Source: Amia ocellicauda
Taxonomy: Eukaryota; Chordata; Actinopteri; Amiiformes; Amiidae
Direction: 5' to 3'
Length of the DNA: 64,000 bases
Assembly: GCF_036373705.1 (NCBI RefSeq)
Contig: NC_089864.1
Location: 14,866,501-14,930,500, forward strand
The notes under the pieces are model-generated. The model was not told where the DNA came from. It did not search any database and saw nothing but the letters and a program-made list of their open reading frames with translations. Position numbers and translations under genes: made by a program. Positions 42,901-55,213 of the stretch are shown piece by piece; the first letter of the stretch is position 1; each line of letters begins with the position of its first letter.

Positions 42901-45900
42901 GATTAAATTCTCTGCTGTTCTCGCTGATCTGAAAGTTCAGAGCTCTTCCTTCAGGATGTATGCACATCTTAAATCTCAGTCGCTGTTGGAGGAAATACAT
43001 GTGAGAGAGCACCAGCAGCAAGGAATTGCTCAACTCACAGAATCGGTTCTGTCTGAATAGAGATCTCTCTCGCTGGTTTAAGTCTGGCGCTGGGCCACGA
43101 TATTGTGCCTTTTAATGATGCAAGGCAGTCCTAGGCTGGCCAAGAATAGCACCACAGCAGGAATATTGTGAAGAATGTGTGCTGCGGGGTTCTTCATTTC
43201 AAAGACATTTCAGTTTGTTTGTTTTAGATAGCGTGCTGTACAAGATGAACTGTTTACTCAAGAGTCAGTGCTGCTTTTGGTTTTGTATCGGTCTATCTCT
43301 GTCCGTCTGTCCGTGTGTGCATCCTTCGGTCTGTCTAATTACCTATCCGTCTTTCTGGGTGTCTGCTGGATGAACGGTTCATTCAAAGGTCAAAGGCTCT
43401 TTTGTTTCGATCTAGTATCTGTATCCACCTCTCCCTCCATCTGATTGAACTAATGTGCTGAATTTATCTAATCTATCGATCAAATCTATTAAGCAAAAGA
43501 GAAAACAAACACATTAATTTTAAAATGGGATGTTTAGTGATTTGTATCCCCCTTCTTCCTTCCCTTGTGGGTTAGGCCTATATTCTACCCAAGAAACTTC
43601 AAATTATTTAATGTGCCAAATCTAAAATATAGACCCCCTTGCTTATGTTGGATCAAATGCTCCCCAAAAAGAAAAGATGGTGTATTTTTTCTAGGAGAGT
43701 AGCCAGTATCTACATTAATTATGAAGGTATGTGGTGCAATGTAGGGATTATTACAATGGAGCCAGGGCTGTTTTTGTGGTGGTTGTTTACTGAAGTGCTT
43801 AACCCTTTTCAGACAGTCTTCTGCTAATCCTGTGGGAGCTCCTTACAGGTATACTATCTTCATGGTTTCAAGTTGTCACCTGAAGCATTACAAGCTCGCT
43901 TTCTATTCGGTGCATACCTCCAAGCACTCAATCATCAAAGCGGTTTGATACACACTGTGTTTCAAAAATGCTGTGTTTCTGCACTGACCAGAAGTAATAT
44001 TGAAATGTTCTCGGAACGTTTTTGTTTGTGTAACGATTATCTAGCCTGATGGTTAGCTGAAAAAAGACTAGACCGACTACTCTTTTTTTTATTTTGTGCT
44101 AGTGCATGAAATTCATCCCTTTCATACAACTGTTAGCCAGTTGTTTTTTTGTCAACCTATTTTAAATTACATTATTTTAAAGCATGGCAGTTGTTAGCTG
44201 TCCATAGTATTTTTAGCCCAGTAACATAGTGAGTGAATTCTATTCCCATGTGTATTAAATAAGTAAATTATGAATTCAAATTAATTGCAGCCGTATCTGT
44301 ATCTTCCCATTTTATTTTCCACGCTGAGATTGATTTGTTTATTTTTACTTCTTAGTAACGTATGAATACACTTGTTGACTATACGCTGATTTTGCAGTGG
44401 AATTCAGTCCTGGCTTCTTATTTCAGCTGATGCTCGATCCTTGAACCCACTCACCACGCGTGGAACTTGCATGCAAAATAGGCTGTACAATGCCACACAT
44501 TGTGTGGGTTATAGACATATGAAAAGACAAGCGCACAAAGAGAATTTGCAAGTCAAAGATGTATAAATAACCTGTGTATTTAAAGATTCCGCTAACTGCT
44601 AATTCTTTGTATGCCTATTTTAAAGCTCCCAAAGTATGGAATTAAGTCTCAAAAATGCAAATTACCTTTCTCTTTAAAATTTTAATATTAACATATTTTT
44701 GAGATTAAATAAAAATGTGATGAAAGAACATTAAAATCGAACAAGTACTTCATTGTGTTTCTCTAATATGTGGTCATAAAGTTTTTATATGTAGTTTATT
44801 TTTTAATTTTATTTTCTCACAAAAGGAATTACCTCATGAATAAATATGTGCTCCATTATACCTCTGGATACCTTCTATGAGCTGACATTTGTTGTCTATA
44901 GATTATGAAATGTATACATATTAATTTACCCCTGTTGGATGATTTTGGAATAAGCTAATCGTTCCACTGCTGGATTATCCTTCACGGTGGAATACAGTGT
45001 ATTGGTTTAGTACATTCTCAGGATACACAGATGAAGAAGTCACATGAACTGAAGAAAATAACTGATTACATTTCATTAAAATAGATTTGCCACATGCATA
45101 ATAATTAACATAAGCCTAAATGTATTACTCTTGTCATTGTGTTTGTGTTTATTGGTGCTGGTCACCATTCAGGCAGCAGAAGACATTGTTTGAAGTCCTC
45201 AACCCAATGCCTGTGCCCCAAAACACACAACCTACTGTTCAACTGTTTCAGCTGATTAAATCAGCTACTACCTTTTAGGTTATTCAATTAAGGCAATAGG
45301 TATAATACAACTCCAGGAAACTAATAAGTAGTCCCCAGAAAGGAGTAAGTACAATCTGATGATTGCTTTATAGACAAAATGGAATTAACAACATGAAACC
45401 ATTAACTATATAAACAGTAAAAGAAAATGATAAATGTTCCCACTACAACAGTGACACCCCTGGTCTAACCTGTGCTAACCACACTAATATGCATTGCTCT
45501 TTTACCATATAATTCCCATGAACTACTTGGGCCATGGGAGTATTTTTGCAAAACAAGTACTGGGGTGTAATCATGAAAACAGGTTTAAGTAGGACATGAT
45601 TGGTGGAGCAAATTGAGAGGGGAAAAAAAGAGAAGGGCTGTAACATTGCAACTGTAATTAGAGATTGCAGGAGTTGGTGTTGAAATTTACCTCAGTTGCA
45701 GAGATTAGTCTGATTACTTGTAAATTACACTTACATCTTAGCATTGTACTTTGTTTATGAATATTTTCAAGCTGTGTTGTATTAAATGCCAAGGATCATA
45801 GATTTTAAAGGAATTCAAGAAGGTTAGAGTTAACATGAAAACTCTATTTGTTGAAAAGGGCTTTGGCTTGTTTTTCACTTGAATTTCTCACACAGTGGAA

Positions 45901-46890
45901 AGTGTCTCTCTGGAGTAGTTAGTTGAGGAGGCTGCCTGGAGGGGGGTGGGTTACTCACTGATGGCCCTGCTCGGTGCCTGGTGGTCTTCCCTGAAGTGAA
46001 TGCCCTGGCCACAGCTCGCTGGTGACTGTGCTGGCACTGCCAACAACAACACACAACCTCCATTACGCAGGCCCCATGTGGGGCTGCCTCAGGGATCCTT
46101 CAGACACTGCATTCAAATAGGATTAAGGAATTTGATGATTTCGAGAGAAATGGAAGGAAAACTGTTGTCTTTTTTCCCTTTACCTTTTAAGTCAATTTGA
46201 GCACTATGCAGTCAATCAACGTGGGATTAAAATGAAAGTGTTGAATGGGAGATAGATAAAGTAGTAGTATTATAGGACTATCCCTGTGTACAGGGGTATT
46301 AAAATGTAATAATAAAAAAGTAACCTAGGGTTTGCAGCTTATGGTGTTGTGTCACCTGTCTGTTTTGAAAGTGCGTTAACGCTTCAGTGCTTTGTTTTGA
46401 TATCTCCACACTGCAGCTGGCTATGGGGTGGTTGAAGTCACCTGGCTTGTTTTCTTATCATGATCTTGGACTAAGGTGAAGGCTTTTTGGATCGTTCCAC
46501 AGACTGTAGTAATTCCACATCAGAAACCTTATGTCTTAAGATTTGCTGATCTCACATTTGTTATGGGATTTTTTTAGCCGTATTTATTAAATGCTTTTAA
46601 TTATAAGCATCTGTGGAAATGAGAATACATTGCAAAAGAGAGAAGCAGATATTTACTGATTAACTGTGCACTGGAGTGTCTCTGAAAGCACTGGACAGTC
46701 AAAAGCACACAAGTGAATTTAACGGTTTGTGTGTCGTAATATATTGTATGTATGTGTATAAAAATGTACTGTTCAGGACTTGGTCCACTGCATTTAACCG
46801 TATTGTCATTTTGTTTGTATGCAAGATGGCTTCATCATTTTCATTGTATTGTATGAGTGTGGTTTAGTTCTCATTCTGTTCTCTTTCCAG
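36983..46890 (+). other. FRS2: FRS2 intron 2 (about 9.9 kb)
   Basis: Bounded by GTAAAA and tctctttccag-type sites. No coding exon is recognised. It contains T-runs, poly-C runs near 37667 and 40401, and a duplicated word tctttgacataatg near 40107 and 40128. Nothing else was identified. Confidence 0.55.
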
Positions 46891-46990
46891 GCTTGCGTCA
46901 TCAGTACTGTGGTGGGGCCATGATACCGTGAAGTATGACCGAAGTCCAGGTACTAGGGAGCAAACCAGGTACATTGATGGCCAGATCTAG
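46891..46990 (+). other. FRS2: FRS2 untranslated exon 3
   Basis: An acceptor ctctttccag and a consensus donor TAG/GTAAGT bound 100 nt of non-repetitive sequence. It contains two upstream starts: a 3-codon ORF at 46920-46931, and a second ATG at 46935 whose frame stays open through the donor and ends in the next exon. Likely a 5'UTR exon, joined at 48191. Confidence 0.7.
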
Positions 46991-48209
46991 GTAAGTTCCC
47001 TTGACAGAGAGCCTTTCCTGCCCCCTGCTGGACACAAGCACGATATTCATTTGTGATGGTTCATGAAACAGGAATATCTGTTACATCAGGAATTCTCAGA
47101 CTCCCGTCTTGTGATAACCGAAATATGCTTTCTTTTAATGGTCTCTAACCTTATTAAATATGTTATCTTCACATGATGGTTATCAGAAGACCAGGTTTTG
47201 GACACACACAAAAAACAAACTGGTAAATAATGCTAATTAATTTGTCTGTTGAGACTGTAAGTCAAATTTCATGCCAAAAATGTAATGTCATAGTGGAAAC
47301 CGATAATCCTCCCCCCGCAGTCTGCGGACTAGTGGCAGTGTCGTTGTGACGGTGCAGGCCTGTCAGGAACATTTGAGCTCACGGGCAAAGCAGTTAATGC
47401 GTTTTTCCAGGAAGGATCAATAACTTCAGGCTCTCAAGTACTTGGCACTCCATCCTGGAACGAGCCGGCAGCATCTCATATAACTTTCCTATAGATGCAG
47501 TCCTTCTGTCGGACTGCTGCTGTTACTGAAGGACACTGGGTTCTGGTGAAAGACCTGCGCTTTCCATCACCAACAACAAGTTGGGCCTCAACACCATTTT
47601 TCTGTTTTGGTGATTGTTTTTTCTTAAACCTCCAAATCTTCAATTAAAACAACAGTTTAACAGCATAGCAGCTACATCTTAATTAGGACCTGGTGTGTTT
47701 CACAAAAATTGTTATATAGGTGTGACCTAAAATCTGGCAACTTCAACTTTATTTTTAATAAAAAAACAAACAATATCATATTGTAATGCAGAAACTTAAA
47801 GATCCCAATGCTGAATTGATTTTCATTGTTTTTATCAAAAATACACCAATTAAATGATAGTAAGACTGAATTTTCCCTTCTGTTTAACTGAATTCATGCC
47901 AATTACTACCACTTTGGATTTGTATGTAATTCATATGTAAATTCTTCCTAGCGTGTGTAGCTTTCATTTATACCTACTGGGCAAAATATGCAATATAACA
48001 TTTGTTTGTTAGCACCATCATATCTTTGAAACGTTGTCTTGTAGTTCTTAAAAGTGCAACTGAGCAAGATAAAAAGCTGGTTTTAACAGTTATAAAAATA
48101 AAAATAAAGTGACAGTAGTATAATTGTAGCAGTGCCATCTCTGAATGTGGTATCTGATTGAGGTTAATATTTCTTAATTTGTTTTTTCAGAGATCAAATG
48201 GTCTTCTAA
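46935..48209 (+). promoter_or_regulatory. FRS2: Intron-split upstream ORF of 24 codons, ending 7 nt before the FRS2 ATG
   Basis: From ATG at 46935 eighteen codons run to the end of the exon. The phase-2 junction restores an arginine codon at 48191, and the frame stops at TAA 48207-48209. Only seven nucleotides separate this stop from the main ATG at 48217. The peptide begins MTEVQVLGSKPGT. The arrangement suggests that FRS2 translation depends on leaky scanning or reinitiation. Splicing of the two exons is predicted, not observed. Confidence 0.5.
46991..48190 (+). other. FRS2: FRS2 intron 3 (1.2 kb)
   Basis: GTAAGT to gttttttcag. No gene or mobile element was recognised in it. Confidence 0.65.
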
Positions 48210-48216
48210 AGAAGCC
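48191..48216 (+). other. FRS2: FRS2 5'UTR part of first coding exon
   Basis: Twenty-six nucleotides lie between the acceptor gttttttcag and the start codon. The start has a strong Kozak context, gccATGG, right after the stop of the upstream ORF. Confidence 0.85.
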
Positions 48217-51200
48217 ATGGGTAGCTGCTGTAGCTGTCCAGATAAAGAGTCTATCCCAGATAACCATCAAAACAAGTTTAAGGTGGGTCTGAGCTCCGGT
48301 GCCAGTGAGTGTTACATCATGCTATGAAATGATTGTAAACAAGTTAAACGGCTTTGGCTGGGCTTGTCGGCTGTTTGTTTACAAACCCTATGAAAGACAG
48401 TTCTTAACATGAACCGCTCTGTAAAGGATACACTTAGTCTGCTTTCTTGCAGGTATGTTGAAATCATCATCAAAGCCAGGTCATCGTTCCCTTTGTCAAG
48501 GGGGTTGAGGCCAAAATAACCTCTTAGCTTCTACTACATAGGTCCTGAAACTGACTCATGGTATTCCAGGTGTTGATACACATGAAAAGCAGAGGTATGC
48601 ATTTCTTGTTCGATGTTATTTATATTGTGACCATTCCCCTGTCTCCCCTCGCCCTTCCGCAGGTAATAAACGTGGACGATGATGGGAACGAGCTGGGTTC
48701 CGGCATAATGGAGCTGACGGAGACGGAGCTTATCTTGCACACCCGGAGACGTGACGCTGTGAAATGGCCGTACCTGTGCCTCCGTCGATACGGCTACGAC
48801 TCGAACCTCTTCTCCTTCGAGAGCGGGAGGCGCTGCCAGACTGGCCAAGGTACCGACCCAGGCCTCCCCTGCTTCATGTTGGTCAGCGTGCGCTTCCACT
48901 GCTCTCTGTCCTAAGTCACGCTGTAGCAGTCATGCACTGCAGTGAGTCGGTGCACACACATCAGCTCACTCACGGGGTGCTGTCCTGAATGTGTCCCCCA
49001 GCTTTCCTCGCTCATTACAGCACCCTGGTTCTGTAAATGGGTGGTCCGTTATACATGGTATGCAAATTAGTGTCCAAAAATGTTATCAATTTCACCCAGC
49101 ATATGATTAACAGAATCTCACTCAGTATAAAGACTGAGTGCCATTGTTCTGTATATATTCTCTAAATTGCTGTGTATGTCATGCCTAACATGAAGCTAAA
49201 TTAATACACGGCACTAAACGGATTGTTTTCTGCATTACCTCTGCTGACCTCTTTTGGTTGGCAATTAAAACATTGCCAAATCAGCCAAGAGATGTATACT
49301 GCAACTGAAAACTGAAACGCACAATCCGTTATGCACTGATTCATGATAGCACGAACTGAATTAATTCATTAATTAAAAAAAATCATTACAATATCAAACA
49401 TGGGCAAAACTAAGTCTTGCCTTGCATAGATAGATGGCATAGCTGCTTAAAAAAAATTCAGATGTGGTATGCAATTAAAAAATAAAATGAATCAATTCAA
49501 AATCAAAGCAAAGAGAGAACGTTAAAGAGAAGACCAATTATAATCTTCCCAAAACATACCGGAAGTGAAAGTTCTGAGGGAGAAACTAAAACGAACCTAG
49601 AGCATCAGTCAGGAGCCAGGAACTTGGCAGATTTAAAATGCCAATAAAATGTATGTTTATTATTCTGTTATTGTTCGTTTTTAACTGCATATTTATATTA
49701 GTATTTAACACATTTTCATGTTCGTTTTTCTAATTTATTAATTAAATGTATTTATCATCCCGTTTAGAACTAATTGTTCTAGAACTTCTATTGTGCCAAG
49801 TGAGCTATAACTGTATAGTCTTGTGTGCTAATGCTTTTAAATAATCAGTATAAGTGTTCAGCAGTATGACCAATTATTTCCTAATTCTGTTTACCAGCAA
49901 ATAAACTGCACTTTTTGGAACTATTTTTTCATTTTTGTTCGTACATTGGATGTATCTGCAGCGTAACAAATTAATCTGGGCTTTAAAACCATTACAGTTC
50001 CTAAATAATAAAAGCAGCCCAGCATTCTTTTGACTTATTTCTGCTGTCGCTCCCTCCCTTCCTTTAAGGCTGTGAAATAAGCTCCATAGTATATTAAACA
50101 AGTTATAGAGAACTAACTATAGTTGCATGATTTATACTGTGATATATTGGTTATCGCAGTATTTTTGCCTACTGTTAACATACCATTGAAATCAAATACC
50201 GCCCCATCCCTAATATATGTATAGTGTGTGTGTGTGTGTGTACAGTGAGGGAAAAAAGTATTTGATCCCCTGCTGATTTTGTACGTTTGCCCACTGACAA
50301 AGAAATGATCAGTCTATAATTTTAATGGTAGGTGTATTTTAACAGTGAGAGACAGAATAACAACAAAAAAGTTATAAATTGGTTTGCATGTTAATGAGGG
50401 AAATAAGTATTTGACCCCTTCGACTTAGTACTTGGTGGCAAAACCCTTGTTGGCAATCACAGAGGTCAGACGTTTCTTGTAGTTGGCCACCAGGTTTGCA
50501 CACATCTCAGGAGGGATTTTGTCCCACTCCTCTTTGCAGATCCTCTCCAAGTCATTAAGGTTTCGAGGCTGACGTTTGGCAACTTGAACCTTCAGCTCCC
50601 TCCACAGATTTTCTATGGGATTAAGGTCTGGAGACTGGCTAGGCCACTCCAGGACCTTAATGTGCTTCTTCTTGAGCCACTCCTTTGTTGCCTTGGCTGT
50701 GTGTTTTGGGTCATTGTCATGCTGGAATACCCATCCACGACCCATTTTCAATGCCCTGGCTGAGGGAAGGAGGTTCTCACCCAAGATTTGACGGTACATG
50801 GCCCCGTCCATCGTCCCTTTGATGCGGTGCAGTTGTCCTGTCCCCTTAGCAGAAAAACACCCCCAAAGCATAATGTTTCCACCTCCATGTTTGACGGTGG
50901 GGATGGTGTTCTTGGGGTCATTCCTCCTCCTCCAAACACAGCGAGTTGAGTTGATGCCAAAGAGCTCGATTTTGGTCTAATCTGACCACAACACTTTCAC
51001 CCAGTTCTCCTCTGAATCATTCAGATGTTCATTAACAAACTTCAGACGGGCCTGTACATGTGCTTTCTTGAGCAGGGGTTACCTTGCGGATGCTGCAGGA
51101 TTTCAGTCCTTCACGGCGTAGTGTGTTACCAATTGTTTTCTTGGCGACTATGGTCCCAGCTGCCTTGAGATCATTAACAAGATCCTCCCGTGTAGTTCTG

Positions 51201-51756
51201 GGCTGATTCCTCACCGTTCTCATGATCATTGAAACTCCACGAGGTGAGATCTTGCATGGAGCCCCAGACCGAGGGAGACTGACAGTTATTTTGTGTTTCT
51301 TCCATTTGCGAATAATCGCACCAACTGTTGTCACCTTCTCACCAAGCTGCTTGGCGATGGTCTTGTAGCCCATTCCAGCCTTGTGTAGATCTACAATCTT
51401 GTCCCTGACATCCTTGGACAGCTCTTTGGTCTTGGCCATGGTGGAGAGTTTGGAATCTGATTGATTGATTGCTTCTGTGGACAGGTGTCTTTTATACAGG
51501 TAACAAGCTGAGATTAGGAGCTCTCCCTTTAAGAGAGTGCTCCTAATCTCAGCTCGTTACCTGTATAAAAGACACCTGGGAGCCAGAAATCTTGCTGATT
51601 GATAGGGGATCAAGTACTTGTTTCCCTCATTAACATGCAAATCAATTTATAACTTTTTTGAAATGCGTTTTTCTGGATTTTGTTGTTGTTATTCTGTCTC
51701 TCACTGTTAAAATACACCTACCATTAAAATGTATGTATATATATATATATTATGTA

Positions 51757-51793
<37 letters not shown>

Positions 51794-54700
51794 ATATGTT
51801 CTTCCATCAGATTGCATGTGTGATTAAACTACTATAGCATTCTTGTTCAATGTGCAGCAGACTAAAAGAAAGGACTAGTATTTAATGGCATGGAAATGTA
51901 TACATTAGTAAAGACTTCTTAATTATTTAATGGAAAGGTTTTCACTGCTGCTGCTGTGCATTTGTATTAATTGACCCCTGCAGAAATAAGTGAACAGCTC
52001 TTTACCTGCCCAGGGTCCTTCTGCATAGAATCTGTTTTCAGGTTAATGTGAAAGAAGTTTTCAGATCATGACTTCAGTAGGATTTGCATGACCAATGAGA
52101 AGCAGTGTTTCAGTTGAACCAAAACAATAATAAACTTCTCTATTATGATTTCGCTCCCTTCCAAACATCTCCATATTGTCAATAGAGTAATAAGGATGTA
52201 CAGTCTGTGTGAGCATTTGTAGTTTTTGAGATTTTGTAGCCTTTTAAAGACCGATTTGGATATGTAACATGTTAATGTCCTTAAGTACTTAACAAGATGA
52301 TACTACTGAAGTGATGGACTGTGCCATTTTTAATGTGAGAATGTCAACTTTAACTTAATGCTTGCAAAGGATGAGCTAGTGACAGCTGGGACTGGACATG
52401 TCTGGTATTTGTGAGTGCGATGGTAAGTCTGGTTCCCAGTGCTGTTCATGGTAAACGGGCACAATGTTGCTGTCTACGGTGAACGCCGTCCCGAGCAGAC
52501 CAAGGCAGATGTTCCTTGTGTGTTGCAGAATTTGTAGTAAAGAAACTTTTTTGTGATTTTTATGATTGTTTTTGGCCTTGTTCATCCAGAAGAAGTATTG
52601 TAAATGTTTTGTTTTGTACAGTCTTTGTCTTAGCACCCCCTCACCCCTATCCTCTCAGTTGTTGAATGTTAGGATCTGCATTAACTGTTGCGTATTTTTT
52701 TGTTGTTGTTGTTGGTGTTATTTGTATGTGGTGGTGATGGTGTAATATTTCTTCATTTATTTTATGTATGCAAATTCCGTTTTTCATGTGAACCAGTAAG
52801 AAAATATAATGCGCCCGCTTTGTTTCTTTGTAGGTATATTTGCATTTAAATGTGCCCGGGCAGAGGAGATTTTCAACATGCTCCAGGAAATCATGCAGAA
52901 TAACAGCATAAGTGTGGTGGAGGAGCCAGTGATGGAGAGAAACCACAACCAAACAGACGCCGACGTTCCCAGGACGCCTCGAACGCCAACTAGTAAGTGT
53001 GTTGGGAAATGTTAACAAAACAAATGAAACGCACACTTACACTATCGAAGTTTCCATCTTACTGTGCAATCTTTTCACTTAGATGGAAATGTAGATTTCT
53101 GTGACATAAATGAATATCTGATGATTAGTTATGCTTCCACTTCTGTGTTAGTCTGTAGACTTTTGGAAGAGGCTATTCTTCAGAGATGCAGGGCGACGCA
53201 CACTGCTGCGAGGGAATGTGAATTGTCCCAGTTTTACTTTCAGCACACCTACCTCAAAAGATATTGCATTTTGATTACCCTGACCAGCCATATAACACAT
53301 CTAGCATCACCCCTGCAATAGCAATAAAGATGTTTTATTTTTTTTAAATGTCTGTCTCTGCTTATATTGTGATGTTTACCTGTCATTGCAGCCCCAGGTT
53401 TTGTATCCCCCAGTTTACCCAATGGGTGCCGGTACCCATCCTTTGGCGATACCTCCTCACGCCCCTCCAGCAGGCACCCCTCTGTAGGCAGTGCCCGTCT
53501 CCCGTCTGTGGGGGAGGAGTCAACGCATCCTCTGTTAGTCGCAGATGAGCCGGTAAGAATTCCTGTCACTGCAACTCCTAGGAGGGCGATTTCAAAAAGC
53601 TAACCTGGACCTCTGCAATGTGCGCATAGATTTAGTGTATAGAATGCTAACTTATCTGCATTCATTTTAAAATGCGAGATCTGGTTAATATGCAGTGTGT
53701 AGATGTTCAGGAAAAGTACATTTTTCTTGTAAAAAAGCAAAATAGTATTCTTGGTGTTTATCAAGTATATATTTCTTTTTTAATTTTATGAGAAATTCAT
53801 AGTTTCTGTGCATTCCAGGAGGTTGGGTAGTTTGTTACAATTACCCAATCTTTTCTTTATTATTTAGAGCTTAATTATGATATATACAATTAGGAGGCAA
53901 CCGCAGTGATGGATTGAGGTGATATCTTAAAGATGCATCGTTTAGTGTAGTCTTATTTTGTTTTTTATAAATGAAATCTGGTTTCTTAAGAGATCAATTA
54001 TTCTTGTGTGTGTGTGTGTGTGTGTATATGTTTCTTTGTGTGTATAGCATTTAAACTGCATAACCGAAGGCCTTATAGTATAAAGTGGTTGTGGAAGAAC
54101 GTGTCAGTTAGATTTATTTGTCAAGTCTCCTGGTGATTCTCCTGGTGTTTGTCTGAGCTGTTGTTGATGCTGTTCTTGGCGCTGTTGTTGTTGCAGGTCC
54201 ACACGTACGTGAACACCACCGGGGTGCAGGAGGAGCGGCGTAGTCGCTCAAGTGACCACGCACCCCTGGAGCTGCGCCTCTCCAACCCAGAGAGCCTTGC
54301 CAGTGGGCCACTCGCCTCGCCCGACGACACCGAGCCCCAGGTCCTGCTGGAGCCGGAGGCAGTCAAATTTATCCTGGGCCCCACGCCCGTCCAGAGGCAG
54401 CTGATGGAGAAGGAGAAGCAGGAGAAGCCAGACCCGGAGCCCGACGGGGGCGGCGTTGTGCACGAAGCGCCCGTGCCCGTTGGTAGTGTCAACGGTGGTG
54501 TGGCCACTGGCAGTACCAGCACCAACCCTGCGGACTGGGACACTGGCTACGACAGCGACGAGCGCAAGGACGGCCCTCCAAGCAACAAACTGGTGTACGA
54601 GAACATCAATGGTTTGGCTTTGCCCAGCGCTCCACCTGCCCGCCGGAACAGAGCACCTATCCCCACCCCAACCAGCGCAGACCCTCTGAACGCCAACAAC

Positions 54701-55213
54701 TCTGCGCAGAGGAGGACTGCCCTGCTGAACTATGAGAACCTGCCCTCCCTGCCTCCCGTCTGGGAAGCTCCTAAGCCCAGCAAGGAGGAGGAAGACGGTT
54801 TTGGACCAAAGACGCCATCTCTCAATGGTTACCACCACAACCTTGACCCCATGCACAACTATGTCAACACAGAGAATGTAACGGTACCCCTGAGCGCCCA
54901 CAAACTGGACAGTGTGCGGCGCCGGGACTGCACCCCAACAGTATTTAACTTTGACTTCAGGCGCTCCAGCCTCGAGCACAGACAGCTAAACTACATCGAG
55001 GTGGAGATGGAGCGGGGCAGCGACTCGGACAATCCCCAGACCCCCAAAACCCCAACGACTCCCCTTCCGCAGACTCCCACCCGCAGGACAGAACTTTACG
55101 CAGTCATAGACATAGAGCGCACGGCCGCCATGTCTAGTTTGCAGAAAGCATTGCCACGCGACGATGGTACTTCAAGGAAAACGCGACACAATAGTACAGA
55201 CCTGCCTATGTGA
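48217..55213 (+). CDS. FRS2: Fibroblast growth factor receptor substrate 2, complete coding region in 5 exons
   Basis: Coding exons are 48217-48282, 48663-48849, 52834-52992, 53392-53552 and 54197-55213. They give 529 aa (human FRS2 508), with GT/AG introns and consistent phases. The N-terminus MGSCCSCP is a myristoylation signal with nearby cysteines, matching membrane anchoring. The PTB domain covers about residues 13-115 and binds FGFR and Trk receptors. The tail carries four YxN sites for the GRB2 SH2 domain (Y195, Y325, Y370, Y413) and two SHP2-type sites (Y457 in YIEV, Y492 in YAVI). MAPK-type TP sites cluster at 473-486. The protein ends DLPM as in mammals. Family role: phosphorylated at the plasma membrane, it recruits GRB2/SOS and SHP2 to drive RAS-MAPK and PI3K signalling. 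The extra length against human lies mostly in a Pro/Gly/Val-rich stretch near residues 265-300. A Tc1-like element lies in the intron between coding exons 2 and 3. Confidence 0.97.
50224..50240. repeat. (GT)n microsatellite at the left edge of the Tc1-like element
   Basis: Short GT run directly abutting the transposon terminus TACAGTG. Confidence 0.85.
50425..51439 (-). pseudogene. Tc1-like transposase, DD34E, frameshifted with a premature stop
   Basis: Minus-strand reading starts [20 protein letters not shown] and shows paired helix-turn-helix DNA-binding motifs ([20 protein letters not shown] region and [13 protein letters not shown] region). Near 51073-51080 one extra base shifts the frame. 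At 50977-50979 a TAG stop sits directly after the codon of the first catalytic aspartate (WSD). The C-terminal part is open: HDNDPKHTA holds the second aspartate and NPIENLW the glutamate, with 34 residues between D and E. It ends at a natural stop at 50425. The intact family protein is about 340 aa, so this copy cannot make transposase. Confidence 0.92.
51482..51578. repeat. Long palindrome with TATA motifs upstream of the transposase start
   Basis: The left arm caggtgtcttttatacagg continues through agctgagattaggagc. It is mirrored by gctcctaatctcagct continuing to tataaaagacacctg, about 40 nt per arm with a single mismatch. The central ctctccctttaagagag adds further pairing. Each arm contains TATAAAAG in opposite orientation, and the minus-strand copy lies about 50 nt before the transposase ATG. 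Likely part of the element's own promoter. Confidence 0.85.
51735..51787. repeat. (AT)n microsatellite replacing the right transposon terminus
   Basis: Interrupted AT dinucleotide tract starts where the outer inverted repeat of the Tc1-like element should continue. Confidence 0.85.
54005..54024. repeat. (TG)n microsatellite
   Basis: Short TG run in the intron just before the last FRS2 exon. Confidence 0.85.

Larger units (their letters stand above)
50241..51740 (-). mobile_element. Tc1-like (Tc1/mariner) DNA transposon, inactive
   Basis: The left end begins TACAGTGAGGGAAAAAAG next to TA, as in Tc1 elements. An inverted repeat of roughly 100 nt pairs 50322-50418 with 51606-51740 (shared words gtaggtgtattttaacagtg and tgcatgttaatgagggaaa). 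The right side keeps the inner part of the repeat but lacks the outer 80 nt, which is replaced by an AT microsatellite. The left arm lacks about 28 nt present in the right arm. The transposase is on the minus strand and is broken. Homologous elements are widespread in fish genomes, which is general family knowledge. Confidence 0.93.
48850..52833 (+). other. FRS2: FRS2 intron 5 (about 4 kb) carrying a Tc1-like element
   Basis: Donor GTACCG and acceptor ctttgtag. About 1.5 kb of it is the Tc1-like element at 50241-51740. Flanking sequence is AT-rich, with GT and AT microsatellites next to the element ends. No other gene is seen. Confidence 0.75.

Noticed and set aside
54248..54979. 243-codon minus-strand open frame
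   Set aside because: Complete overlap with the last FRS2 exon; an antisense shadow of GC-rich coding sequence.
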